From positions 1-34,044 of the forward strand of contig JAJPIV010000105.1 of NCBI GenBank assembly GCA_021324595.1: a stretch of DNA of 34,044 nt, in the 5' to 3' direction. This stretch comes from Actinomycetota bacterium (lineage in GTDB: Bacteria > Actinomycetota > Actinomycetes > Streptosporangiales > Streptosporangiaceae). This document shows, piece by piece, positions 21,727-30,893 of this stretch. Below the pieces are notes generated by a model, which searched no databases, was not told where the DNA came from, and worked only from the letters and a program-made list of their open reading frames with translations. Position 1 is the first letter of the stretch, and each line of letters begins with the position of its first letter. The translations under genes were made by a program, and so were the position numbers.

Positions 21727-22938
21727 ATGCTGGCCTCTGCCGTACGGGCCGGCGACCTGCTCGACCTCGTCCTCGCCGTCCTGGCCGTCGCTGAGGGAAT
21801 CCGCGGCTACCGGCGGGGCCTGCTGGTCGGCGCGGCCACCCTGATCGGCTTCATCGGCGGCGCCCTCATCGGCACGCGCCTCGCCGGCCCGGTCGCCCGC
21901 CTGGCCGCGCCCGGCCCCCTCCGGGCGGTGCTCGGCCTGGTCACCGTGCTGGTCGCCGCGATCGCCGCCGAGGAGCTGCTCGCCTACCTGGCGTCCCTGG
22001 TGCGGGGGGCGCTGCGGATCAGGCCGCTGCGGATCCTCGACGGCCTGCTCGGCACCGCGCTGTCGGTCGCCGCCACGCTGTTCGTGGCCTGGCTGCTCGG
22101 CCTCGCCGCCATCAACTCGCCCCTCACCGGCCTGGCCCGCCAGGTCCGCCACTCGCGCATCCTCACCGCGGTCGACCACCTGGTCCCGGCCGACGTCTAC
22201 CTGGGCTTCTCCTCGTTCATCCAGGCCGTTGAGGCCAGCGGGCTGCCGCCGGTCTTCGCCGGCCTGAGCCCGCCCCTCGCGCCCGCCGTGGCCCCGCCCG
22301 CCGGCCGGGCCGTGCCGGCCCGCGTCATCCAGGCCGACGCGCCCAGCATCGTCAAGATCGTCGCGGCCGAGCCGGAGTGCGGCCAGCAGACCGAGGGGAC
22401 CGGGTTCGTGTACGCGCCCGGCCACGTGCTGACCAACGCCCACGTCGTCGCGGGCGCGAGCAATGTCACGATCACCGGCGACGGCACCGGGGCCGGCCTC
22501 GGCCTCCGCGCGAGAGTCGTGCTCTTTGACCCGGACACCGACGTCGCCGTGCTCGACGTCCCGGGGCTCTCGCGTCCTCCCCTCGCCTTCCACCCGCCTG
22601 CCGCCCCCGGTGCCGCGGCGGAGGCCATCGGCTACCCGGAAGGCGGCCCGTTCACCGCCACCGCGGCCCGGGTGGCCGCCCGGCAGCTCATCACCGGCCC
22701 GAACATCTACGCCGACGCCATGGTGACCCGCGAGATCTACGTGCTGCGGGCGACCGTCCGGCCAGGGAACTCGGGCGGGCCGCTGATCGCCCCGGACGGC
22801 CGGGTCGACGGCATCGTCTTCGCCGCGTCGACCACCGACCCGGCCACCGGGTACGCCCTCACCGCAGGCCAGGCCAGGGCCGACGCGCGGGCCGGCGCGT
22901 CGGCCACCCGGCCCGTCTCCACGCAGAGCTGCGCGTGA
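21727..22938 (+). CDS. marP: MarP-like membrane-anchored serine protease (CvpA domain + trypsin-like domain)
   Basis: The 403-residue protein has four hydrophobic segments in residues 1-130 (CvpA/colicin V production-type domain) followed by a periplasmic trypsin-like protease domain. The catalytic triad is visible: His239 in TNAHVV, Asp272 in DPDTDVAVL and Ser349 in RPGNSGGPL. Cys218 and Cys402 match the two cysteines that form the regulatory disulfide in Mycobacterium tuberculosis MarP (Rv3671c, 397 residues), and the spacing agrees closely. MarP supports acid and oxidative stress resistance by processing a cell-wall hydrolase. The ATG follows GGCGGA. A strong hairpin ends the gene, and the CRISPR array begins about 115 bp downstream. 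Confidence 0.92.
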   Translation: MLASAVRAGDLLDLVLAVLAVAEGIRGYRRGLLVGAATLIGFIGGALIGTRLAGPVARLAAPGPLRAVLGLVTVLVAAIAAEELLAYLASLVRGALRIRPLRILDGLLGTALSVAATLFVAWLLGLAAINSPLTGLARQVRHSRILTAVDHLVPADVYLGFSSFIQAVEASGLPPVFAGLSPPLAPAVAPPAGRAVPARVIQADAPSIVKIVAAEPECGQQTEGTGFVYAPGHVLTNAHVVAGASNVTITGDGTGAGLGLRARVVLFDPDTDVAVLDVPGLSRPPLAFHPPAAPGAAAEAIGYPEGGPFTATAARVAARQLITGPNIYADAMVTREIYVLRATVRPGNSGGPLIAPDGRVDGIVFAASTTDPATGYALTAGQARADARAGASATRPVSTQSCA

Positions 22939-22963
22939 GCCCGCTGCGTGAACGGATCTCATC

Positions 22964-22998
22964 GCAGCTACCCGGTCGCCGGCTGGCCGGGTAGCTGC
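22964..22998 (+). terminator. strong terminator hairpin between the MarP-like gene and the CRISPR array
   Basis: GCAGCTACCCGG (22964-22975) and CCGGGTAGCTGC (22987-22998) are a perfect 12-bp stem with an 11-nt loop, 25 bases after the stop codon. It probably ends the MarP-like transcript. It lies 55 bases before the first CRISPR repeat and could also stop array transcription coming from the right. Confidence 0.6.
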
Positions 22999-23052
22999 TG
23001 ACCGCATTGTGACATGGGCCACCTCGCGGCCCACGCCTCGCGTAGTACGGCA

Positions 23053-23076
23053 GCCGCACTGAGAGACCGGGAAAAC
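23053..23076 (-). repeat. terminal degenerate CRISPR repeat (12-nt internal deletion)
   Basis: GCCGCA is joined directly to CTGAGAGACCGGGAAAAC, leaving 24 of 36 nt and removing one arm of the hairpin. It is the outermost repeat next to the MarP-like gene, and the next spacer (23077-23113) is a normal 37 nt. Confidence 0.9.
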
Positions 23077-23519
23077 ACCGTCTCCCAGATTTCCTTCGTG
23101 TTATTGGCTGTGTGCCGCAATGGAGCCCGGCCTCAGAGACCGGGAAAACGGCGCTTAGGGCACAGTCAGGGCACAGCGACCATCACGCCGCAATGGAGCC
23201 CGGCCTGAGAGACCGGGAAAACTCCTCGCCGCGCACCCGGACTACGTGGCCTTCAGGTGGCCGCAATGGAGCCCGGCCTGAGAGACCGGGAAAACGTGCG
23301 CCCTGTGGAGATCACCACCGACGGGCGGGGCGTGCCGCAATGAAGCCCGGCCTGAGAGACCGGGAAAACGCTGAGCCCGCTCGGCAACGCCCGGCTGGCG
23401 GTGGCGCCGCAATGGAGCCCGGCCTGAGAGACCGGGAAAACCTGAACATTTACGGGGCGGTCGTGACGGCCGCGCCGTAGCCGCAATGGAGCCCGGCCTG
23501 AGAGACCGGGAAAACGATG

Positions 23520-23527
23520 CCGGCCTG
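23520..23527. repeat. 8-bp target-site duplication, left copy
   Basis: CCGGCCTG here is repeated exactly at 25147-25154, on either side of the insertion element. Eight bp is the usual duplication length for IS66. The same octamer occurs at positions 14-21 of the CRISPR repeat, but this copy lies in a spacer. Confidence 0.92.
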
Positions 23528-25146
23528 GTAACCAGTCAGGGGTAATCAGTGATTTGGTCACGCTGGTTGCGGTGGCATCCAGCAGTTGCCGCTGAGGGCG
23601 TCGCGGATGGCGGCGAGGGGGCGGCGGCCGTGGCTGCGGGCGGTGGTCAGGTAGGAGCGGATGCGGCAGTGGCGCCGCAGGGTCGCCAGGGTGCGCCAGC
23701 AGCCGCTGATCTTGGCGGCGAGCTTGTAGCCGCGGATGGCGTTCTCTGATCCGTTGTTCGTCGGGGGGACGTCGAGGCGGGTGGCGAATAGCCATGCCTG
23801 GGCGGCCTTGCGCTTGAGCCGCCGGGCGAGGACGAGGCCGGGGTGGTTTCCCTTGCGCCAGGGCCGGGACAGGTTCACCGAGATCCCGAAGGCGACGGCC
23901 TGGTCGTAGTCATGGCGCAGCCGGGCCAGCAGCGCGGGATCCAGCCGCGCCTCGCCGGCGTCACGGGCGGTCCTGGCCGCCGAGGCGGCCTGGCGGAGCG
24001 CGTCGCCGGCCTGCCTGGTCCAGGCCTGCGTTTCCGGGTCGATCGCGTAGGCGTCGTCGAGGTACCGGTACAGGTGGGCCAGGCACTGCTGGACCCCGGC
24101 GAGCCCGGTGTCGTAGCTCCGGTAGCCGCCGTAGTCGTCGCGGACCAGGACCCCGGTGAAGCCGTCCAGGATCCCGAACCCGGTGATCGGCGTCTTCGTG
24201 CGGTCGCCCGCGGCGCCGTACCAGATCAGGCCCGGCCCGCCGCCGGCATAGGCGCGCATGGTCCGCACCGTGTAGACGTGCGGGTTGCCGCACCCTTCCG
24301 CGCTGGTGGCCGCTGTGGTCAGCGGGGCGGGGGTCTCGTCGGTGATCGGCACGTCCGCCGCCCGGAGGGCGTCCTTCAGCGCGTCCTCGAACCCGGCCGA
24401 GATTAAAGCCCCGTCCAGGCGGGCCAGGCAGCGGGAGGCGAACCCGGTGGACACCGGCGCGCCGAGCAGGGCGTCCATCAGGTCCGCGGCCCGCTCGATC
24501 CCGATCACGTCCGTGCTGGCCAGCAGCGTCGCCGCGGCTGTCACATTCGGGCCGTAGCAGACCGGACCGCCGGTCACTCCCGCCGGATACGGCGCGGTCG
24601 TGACCTGCCCGCACCCGCGGCAGGTCCGGCTCATCATGCGGTACTCAGTGACCGTCAGCGCGGCCGCCGGGATGTCGCGCGCCTGCACAGCGGACGCGAC
24701 CCGGCCAGGCGCGCCGGCCAGGCCCGCGCCGCAGCCGCCGCACCTGCCCGGCTCGATGACCCGGGTCTCATCCGGCCGGGCGGACCACGCCAGGCCCGCG
24801 CCCGGATGACCCTTCTGCCCGCCCCGCGCCCGGCCCGGCCGCGCCCGCCGGGCCTCCCGCTGCCTGGCCTTCTTCCTCGCCTCGGCCGCCGGGCCGTCCT
24901 GACCGGGCGGCTGCGAGGAATTCGAGGAGTCCCTGCCCGCCTGCCTGCGAAGCGCCGCAACCTCGGCCCGCAGCGACTCGATCAGCGCGGCCTGCTCAGC
25001 CACCACCGCCATCAGATCCGCGTTCCGGGCCGCCAGCTCCTCATACGACGGCTGCCCCGGACCCGGCACCCCAGAACCCAACCATGATCACAAAGCGGAC
25101 GCCAGCACCGACACGCCGCAGATCAGGAAGGGGCCTGACTGCTTAC
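23528..25146 (-). mobile_element. IS66-family insertion sequence (ISBst12-like, transposase only), 1619 bp
   Basis: The element begins GTAACCAGTCAGG (23528-23540) and ends with CCTGACTGCTTAC (25134-25146), whose reverse complement is GTAAGCAGTCAGG. This gives 13-bp inverted ends with one mismatch that start GTAA, the IS66 hallmark. It is flanked by an exact 8-bp duplication. It carries a single transposase gene on the minus strand and lacks the tnpA and tnpB accessory genes, as in the ISBst12 subgroup. The ends, duplication and reading frame all look intact, so it could be recent and active. Removing the element and one duplication copy joins 23516-23527 to 25155-25178 as a 36-nt spacer between repeats 7 and 8. 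Confidence 0.95.
23558..25081 (-). CDS. IS66-family transposase
   Basis: The 507-residue protein has an N-terminal leucine-rich coiled-coil region (about 13-47), then the IS66 signature GRDSSNSSQPP (49-59) and a basic stretch GGQKGHPG. A zinc-binding domain with CGGC (114-117) and CRGC (154-157) follows. The DDE catalytic domain shows Asp248 in ITDET, Asp315/316 in VRDDYGGY and Glu446 in NNGSENAIRGYK. Length and order are those of a complete IS66 transposase; no frameshift is seen. The longest frame starts at TTG (25081), with an alternative GTG at 25069; an ATG just upstream is out of frame. It fills nearly all of the element, leaving 30 and 65 bp at the ends. Confidence 0.93.
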   Translation of the reverse strand: MGSGVPGPGQPSYEELAARNADLMAVVAEQAALIESLRAEVAALRRQAGRDSSNSSQPPGQDGPAAEARKKARQREARRARPGRARGGQKGHPGAGLAWSARPDETRVIEPGRCGGCGAGLAGAPGRVASAVQARDIPAAALTVTEYRMMSRTCRGCGQVTTAPYPAGVTGGPVCYGPNVTAAATLLASTDVIGIERAADLMDALLGAPVSTGFASRCLARLDGALISAGFEDALKDALRAADVPITDETPAPLTTAATSAEGCGNPHVYTVRTMRAYAGGGPGLIWYGAAGDRTKTPITGFGILDGFTGVLVRDDYGGYRSYDTGLAGVQQCLAHLYRYLDDAYAIDPETQAWTRQAGDALRQAASAARTARDAGEARLDPALLARLRHDYDQAVAFGISVNLSRPWRKGNHPGLVLARRLKRKAAQAWLFATRLDVPPTNNGSENAIRGYKLAAKISGCWRTLATLRRHCRIRSYLTTARSHGRRPLAAIRDALSGNCWMPPQPA

Positions 25147-25154
25147 CCGGCCTG
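25147..25154. repeat. 8-bp target-site duplication, right copy
   Basis: CCGGCCTG directly follows the right inverted end and is identical to the left copy at 23520-23527. Confidence 0.92.
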
Positions 25155-25866
25155 CGCCGCGCCCGGCAGGGGCCGGACGCCCCAATGGAGCCCGGCCTGA
25201 GAGCCGGGAAAACTCTCTACGTGGCCGCCACCCTGGTCGCGACAACGGTGCCGCAATGAAGCCCGGCCTGAGAGACCGGGAAAACCCAGCGTTATCGGGA
25301 CGCCCCATGCCGCAATCCCGGGCCGCAATGGAGCCCGGCCTGAGAGACTGGGAAAACATGCCGCCCTTGTCCGCCGGACCCGCCTTGAATGGGAGCCGCA
25401 ATGGAGCCCGGCCTGAGAGACCGGGAAAACGACCCACAACCAACCCAAACCCACCACAACACAAAAAAGCCGCAATGGAGCCCGGCCTGAGAGACCGGGG
25501 AAACGACGCGATCCGCTGCCCGCCCTCATCCAGCCACTGGCCGCAATGGAGCCCGGCCTGAGAGACCGGGAAAACACGTCGCCCGTTGCGGGGCTCGAGC
25601 CCGAAACGACGCCGCCGCAATGGAGCCCGGCCTGAGAGACCGGGAAAACGGCCCGGTGGTCGTCAACGGCGGCTCGCGGCTGCTGTCGCCGCAATGGAGC
25701 CCGGCCTGAGAGACCGGGAAAACCTGCCGCACATCTCCGACCCGCTCAGCGGCGTAGGGCCGCAATGGAGCCCGGCCTGAGAGACCGGGAAAACCGCCGG
25801 GAGCAACTGCCAGGCGATCGATCCGGTCTTGCCGCAATGGAGCCCGGCCTGAGAGACCGGGAAAAC

Positions 25867-25890
25867 CTGCGCGCCGACGACCTACGTGGT
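25867..25890 (-). other. abnormally short CRISPR spacer (24 nt)
   Basis: The repeats at 25831 and 25891 are both full length, and only 24 nt lie between them, while every other spacer is 35-39 nt. A deletion inside a spacer or an aberrant acquisition could explain it. Confidence 0.85.
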
Positions 25891-27739
25891 GCCGCAATGG
25901 AGCCCGGCCTGAGAGACCGGGAAAACATGGCGGTCTCCTCAGCGCCACGGCGCATGATGGTGCCGCAATGGAGCCCGGCCTGAGAGACCGGGAAAACCTG
26001 CCCGAGAATCGCGCGCGCATGCTGCTAACCGGCGCCGCAATGGAGCCCGGCCTGAGAGACCGGGAAAACCGCTAGACCCCATGAGAAAGTCCGCCCGGCT
26101 GATTTTGCCGCAATGGAGCCCGGCCTGAGAGACCGGGAAAACGCGTAATGAATCCGGTGCCGGTAAACGTCACCGCAGTGCCGCAATGGAGCCCGGCCTG
26201 AGAGACCGGGAAAACGGGTTGCGTGCCGTTGGTCGGACGGGACTGGCGGGGGCCGCAATGGAGCCCGGCCTGAGAGACCGGGAAAACCCATTCGACCGCG
26301 AATTTGACACGGTCGCGGGAAATGCCGCAATGGAGCCCGGCCTGAGAGACCGGGAAAACTCGGAAGGCGCGCCGTGCCCGAGAGCCTGAGCAATCCCGCC
26401 GCAATGGAGCCCGGCCTGAGAGACCGGGAAAACGATCCTGCCGCGCCGCCCGCCGGGCCGACGTCAGGGAGCCGCAATGGAGCCCGGCCTGAGAGACCGG
26501 GAAAACGTCACTCAGGGTAATGTTCGGGAAGCTGTACGAACGGGCCGCAATGGAGCCCGGCCTGAGAGACCGGGAAAACGCAGAATTCGCGGCGGAACTT
26601 GCCCGGCTCAGGTCCGCCGCAATGGAGCCCGGCCTGAGAGACCGGGAAAACTTGAGTGCAGATGGGATCATCCCACTGACCGGGATGCCGCAATGGAGCC
26701 CGGCCTGAGAGACCGGGAAAACCGACGCCGCCGGTCAGCACAGTCGCCTCGCGGAAGAAGCCGCAATGGAGCCCGGCCTGAGAGACCGGGAAAACTGATA
26801 GGGTAGGGCCATGACTGACGCTGAGACTGAGCCGCAATGGAGCCCGGCCTGAGAGACCGGGAAAACCCGAAGGCGCCGGAAACGGAACCGCCGAAGGCGC
26901 CGGCCGCAATGGAGCCCGGCCTGAGAGACCGGGAAAACTCGGAAATCCGATTGACTGGGCGAATTTACCGTAGCACGCCGCAATGGAGCCCGGCCTGAGA
27001 GACCGGGAAAACGTGAGATGCGAGAAACGGCCTGAACAGGTGAGATGCGAGGCCGCAATGGAGCCCGGCCTGAGAGACCGGGAAACCCAGCCGATCGCGT
27101 CGAGCCCGGCCGCCTCGATGTCGGGCCGCAATGGAGCCCGGCCTGAGAGACCGGGAAAACAACTTGGGCAGTCCGGGCAATCCGGTACATGTCCGGGCCG
27201 CAATGGAGCCCGGCCTGAGAGACCGGGAAAACCGCCGAACTCCGCGAAATTTTTAAGGGCGCAACCGTCGCCGCAATGGAGCCCGGCCTGAGAGACCGGG
27301 AAAACTCCCGACCTTCCGCACGCAATCCGGTACGCACAGGATGCCGCAATGGAGCCCGGCCTGAGAGACCGGGAAAACTCCCCTAGGGCAAAAAAGCCTG
27401 ATGTCTGCCCGCGCGGCCGCAATGGAGCCCGGCCTGAGAGACCGGGAAAACCCACACAAACACACAAACACACAGCACCACAGCAAGCCGCAATGGAGCC
27501 CGGCCTGAGAGACCGGGAAAACGTGGGGAGGGTATTTCCCCGGAAATCCTGACCCCAGGCCGCAATGGAGCCCGGCCTGAGAGACCGGGAAAACCCGCAC
27601 GTGATCACGTAACCTGCACCGCCGGATTCGCCGCAATGGAGCCCGGCCTGAGAGACCGGGAAAACGTCACGCATAATATACTGGGCAATTTCTCGGTGGC
27701 GAAGCCGCAATGGAGCCCGGCCTGAGAGACCGGGAAAAC

Positions 27740-27778
27740 GTCCGCCGCTAGCATCACCGTCCCCGGGGAAGTCGCGGC
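27740..27778 (-). other. CRISPR spacer, near-identical to the one at 30855-30893
   Basis: This 39-nt spacer, among the longest in the array, begins GTCCGCCGCTAGCATCACCG. The spacer at 30855-30893 is the same length and differs only at the fourth base (T for C). They are 43 repeat units apart. Confidence 0.9.
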
Positions 27779-30700
27779 GCCGCAATGGAGCCCGGCCTGA
27801 GAGACCGGGAAAACTAGGTCCGGTCCCGGATGTAGGCGAGGACGGTCCTGCCGCAATGGAGCCCGGCCTGAGAGACCGGGAAAACGATATCATCCTCTCG
27901 CGCCTTAACGAAATTCACAGCAGCCGCAATGGAGCCCGGCCTGAGAGACCGGGAAAACCGTCCGGCAGAAATTCGCCAGTTATCTCCCCGGTAGCCGCAA
28001 TGGAGCCCGGCCTGAGAGACCGGGAAAACGCGGAACAAAAATACGTGTTCCGCCGCGCCGTATGACCGCCGCAATGGAGCCCGGCCTGAGAGACCGGGAA
28101 AACCGGCAGCCAGGGTGCTTGATCACGTACTGGACGGCACGCCGCAATGGAGCCCGGCCTGAGAGACCGGGAAAACTTCCGCAAGCCGGGTAAACGTATT
28201 CTTCGACACTGTGCCGCAATGGAGCCCGGCCTGAGAGACCGGGAAAACCTTCGGCGTGACCGGACATGATCCACCCGAATCGGTGCCGCAATGGAGCCCG
28301 GCCTGAGAGACCGGGAAAACAGTACACTACTCCGGTGCGGTGCATGAACATCAGGGAGCCGCAATGGAGCCCGGCCTGAGAGACCGGGAAAACACTGCGA
28401 CGGCAGGGGATGCAAGGTGAGGAGATCATGCCGCAATGGAGCCCGGCCTGAGAGACCGGGAAAACATACCGGCGAGGTCAAGGCCGAACATGACACGAAG
28501 GCCGCAATGGAGCCCGGCCTGAGAGACCGGGAAAACGGTGATCTCGCAGGAAATCGCGAAGCTGGCAGAGGAGCCGCAATGGAGCCCGGCCTGAGAGACC
28601 GGGAAAACCTATATCAGGATACGGAACACATGGACACGGTTAAGGCCGCAATGGAGCCCGGCCTGAGAGACCGGGAAAACCCGCACGTGATCACGTATCC
28701 TGCGCCGCCATTTTCGCCGCAATGGAGCCCGGCCTGAGAGACCGGGAAAACGTGCAAACGATTGCAGTGCACCTTCCACCTCAGGTGCCGCAATGGAGCC
28801 CGGCCGGAGAGACCGGGAAAACCTTCCGGTGTTTCGCGGTAAGGTGCGGGTGCAGCTGCCGCAATGGAGCCCGGCCTGAGAGACCGGGAAAACGCAGATG
28901 CGACTCACCGTTACCCAACGGCCGGTTACAGCCGCAATGGAGCCCGGCCTGAGAGACCGGGAAAACGTCTTGGTCAGGCCGCGCTCAGGGTGAGCGCGTC
29001 GGCCGCAATGGAGCCCGGCCTGAGAGACCGGGAAAACCAGGCGGCGGCGATAGCCGTGATCTCAGATGTCGTGCCGCAATGGAGCCCGGCCTGAGAGACC
29101 GGGAAAACTGCAGGGCCCGGTCAGGGACGGGTGGCTCGTCGGGTGGCAGCAATGGAGCCCGGCCTGAGAGACCGGGAAAACCCGCCCAATCCGTACATCC
29201 GCTGGTCGGCGAGCAGCTGGCCGCAATGGAGCCCGGCCTGAGAGACCGGGAAAACCCTCCCGCCTACGCGGCCAGGCTGTAGATCATGTGGCCGCAATGG
29301 AGCCCGGCCTGAGAGACCGGGAAAACCTTCCTGACGACAACCAGGGTGTCTAATTACGTACTGCCGCAATGGAGCCCGGCCTGAGAGACCGGGAAAACAC
29401 CGAAGGGTGCATCGTAACCGGCGGGCTGTCATTTTGCCGCAATGGAGCCCGGCCTGAGAGACCGGGAAAACGGGAATGGCACAACCGAAGAAACGGGAAA
29501 AGCGATGCCGCAATGGAGCCCGGCCTGAGAGACCGGGAAAACACGCCAGCTATACTGCCACCGTGGAAGCGGGCAATCACGCCGCAATGGAGCCCGGCCT
29601 GAGAGACCGGGAAAACCTGGCAGCCCGACTGGGACCTCCTCGCCGACGAGGCGCCGCAATGGAGCCCGGCCTGAGAGACCGGGAAAACTGCTCGCCAAGA
29701 TCGCCGCCCTCGAGGCCAAGCCGGAGCCGCAATGGAGCCCGGCCTGAGAGACCGGGAAAACCTGGAGCCGCGGGTGATGAGTACCACGGCCAGTGGCTAG
29801 CCGCAATGGAGCCCGGCCTGAGAGACCGGGAAAACCGGCCAGCGGTCACCGCGGCACGTATCTGTGGCGCGCGGCCGCAATGGAGCCCGGCCTGAGAGAC
29901 CGGGAAAACCGGTGCGCCTCAGCGCAGGCGGCGCATGCCGCTGGCTGGCCGCAATGGAGCCCGGCCTGAGAGACCGGGAAAACCTGCCCTGGCCTGCAGG
30001 GATGCCCCCGCAGAAGAACATGCCGCAATGGAGCCCGGCCTGAGAGACCGGGAAAACCCCACGCGCCCGGCGGGGCGGCCAGGCCCGCCCACGGCGCCGC
30101 AATGGAGCCCGGCCTGAGAGACCGGGAAAACCTAGGAAAAGGACGTTGCTGCGGCGCACTACGTTACGCCGCAATGGAGCCCGGCCTGAGAGACCGGGAA
30201 AACCCCCACCCGTCACCGTCGCGGTGCACGTCGGTGATGCCGCAATGGAGCCCGGCCTGAGAGACCGGGAAAACAGGTCAGCCCCAAGAAAACGGGCCGG
30301 GCGGACGCTGCGCCGCAATGGAGCCCGGCCTGAGAGACCGGGAAAACGTGCCAGGTGTGGCGCGCCGTCACCGGGAGTCCTGCACGCCGCAATGGAGCCC
30401 GGCCTGAGAGACCGGGAAAACCTGACCGGCTCGACGCACACCACGCGGCCACCGCTGACGCCGCAATGGAGCCCGGCCTGAGAGACCGGGAAAACCCCGT
30501 GTGGGTGTGCATCGTGGCCGTGACTGTCCGGCCGCAATGGAGCCCGGCCTGAGAGACCGGGAAAACGCGAATGACCGGAAGTCGTTCTACGTGTCCCAGG
30601 CGCCGCAATGGAGCCCGGCCTGAGAGACCGGGAAAACCCTAAGGCGCCGGAAATGGATTCTCCGGTTCCGCCGGCCGCAATGGAGCCCGGCCTGAGAGAC

Positions 30701-30854
30701 CGGGAAAACGCACGGGATATCTCTGCCATTCCGTGGCGTCGGCGTAGCCGCAATGGAGCCCGGCCTGAGAGACCGGGAAAACCAGAGGGGAAAGACGCGG
30801 CTTTCGTTTAAGCTTTTGGCCGCAATGGAGCCCGGCCTGAGAGACCGGGAAAAC

Positions 30855-30893
30855 GTCTGCCGCTAGCATCACCGTCCCCGGGGAAGTCGCGGC
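30855..30893 (-). other. CRISPR spacer, near-identical to the one at 27740-27778
   Basis: This 39-nt spacer begins GTCTGCCGCTAGCATCACCG and matches the earlier spacer at 38 of 39 positions. The flanking spacers are different, so this is not a block duplication of the array. Confidence 0.9.

Larger units (their letters stand above)
23053..23527 (-). CRISPR. CRISPR array, left (trailer-side) segment, seven repeats
   Basis: Seven repeats start at 23053 (truncated), 23114, 23187, 23260, 23334, 23406 and 23480. Six complete spacers of 36-38 nt lie between them, followed by the first 12 nt of a seventh that is split by the insertion element. The full repeat is 36 nt: on the plus strand it begins GCCGCAATGGAGCCCGG and ends GACCGGGAAAAC, with CCCGG/CCGGG able to form a 5-bp stem around a 9-nt loop. 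Three repeats here are altered. The first has lost 12 nt (ATGGAGCCCGGC), the second has CCTCAG for CCTGAG, and the fifth has AATGAAG for AATGGAG. Such decay marks the old, leader-distal end, so the strand is given as minus. No A/T-rich leader precedes the first repeat. Confidence 0.97.

Noticed and set aside
22939-23052. CRISPR leader on the left side of the array
   Set aside because: The stretch is not A/T-rich, holds a terminator hairpin for the upstream gene, and abuts the most degenerate repeat, as expected for a trailer end.
23520-23527. Insertion of the IS into a CRISPR repeat
   Set aside because: The octamer occurs in the repeat, but flanking bases do not match the repeat; removing the IS gives a spacer of normal 36-nt length between repeats 7 and 8.
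26508-27893. 461-codon minus-strand frame and dozens of shorter ones in 23112-34008
   Set aside because: Every one is a periodic translation of the CRISPR repeat with variable spacer peptides.
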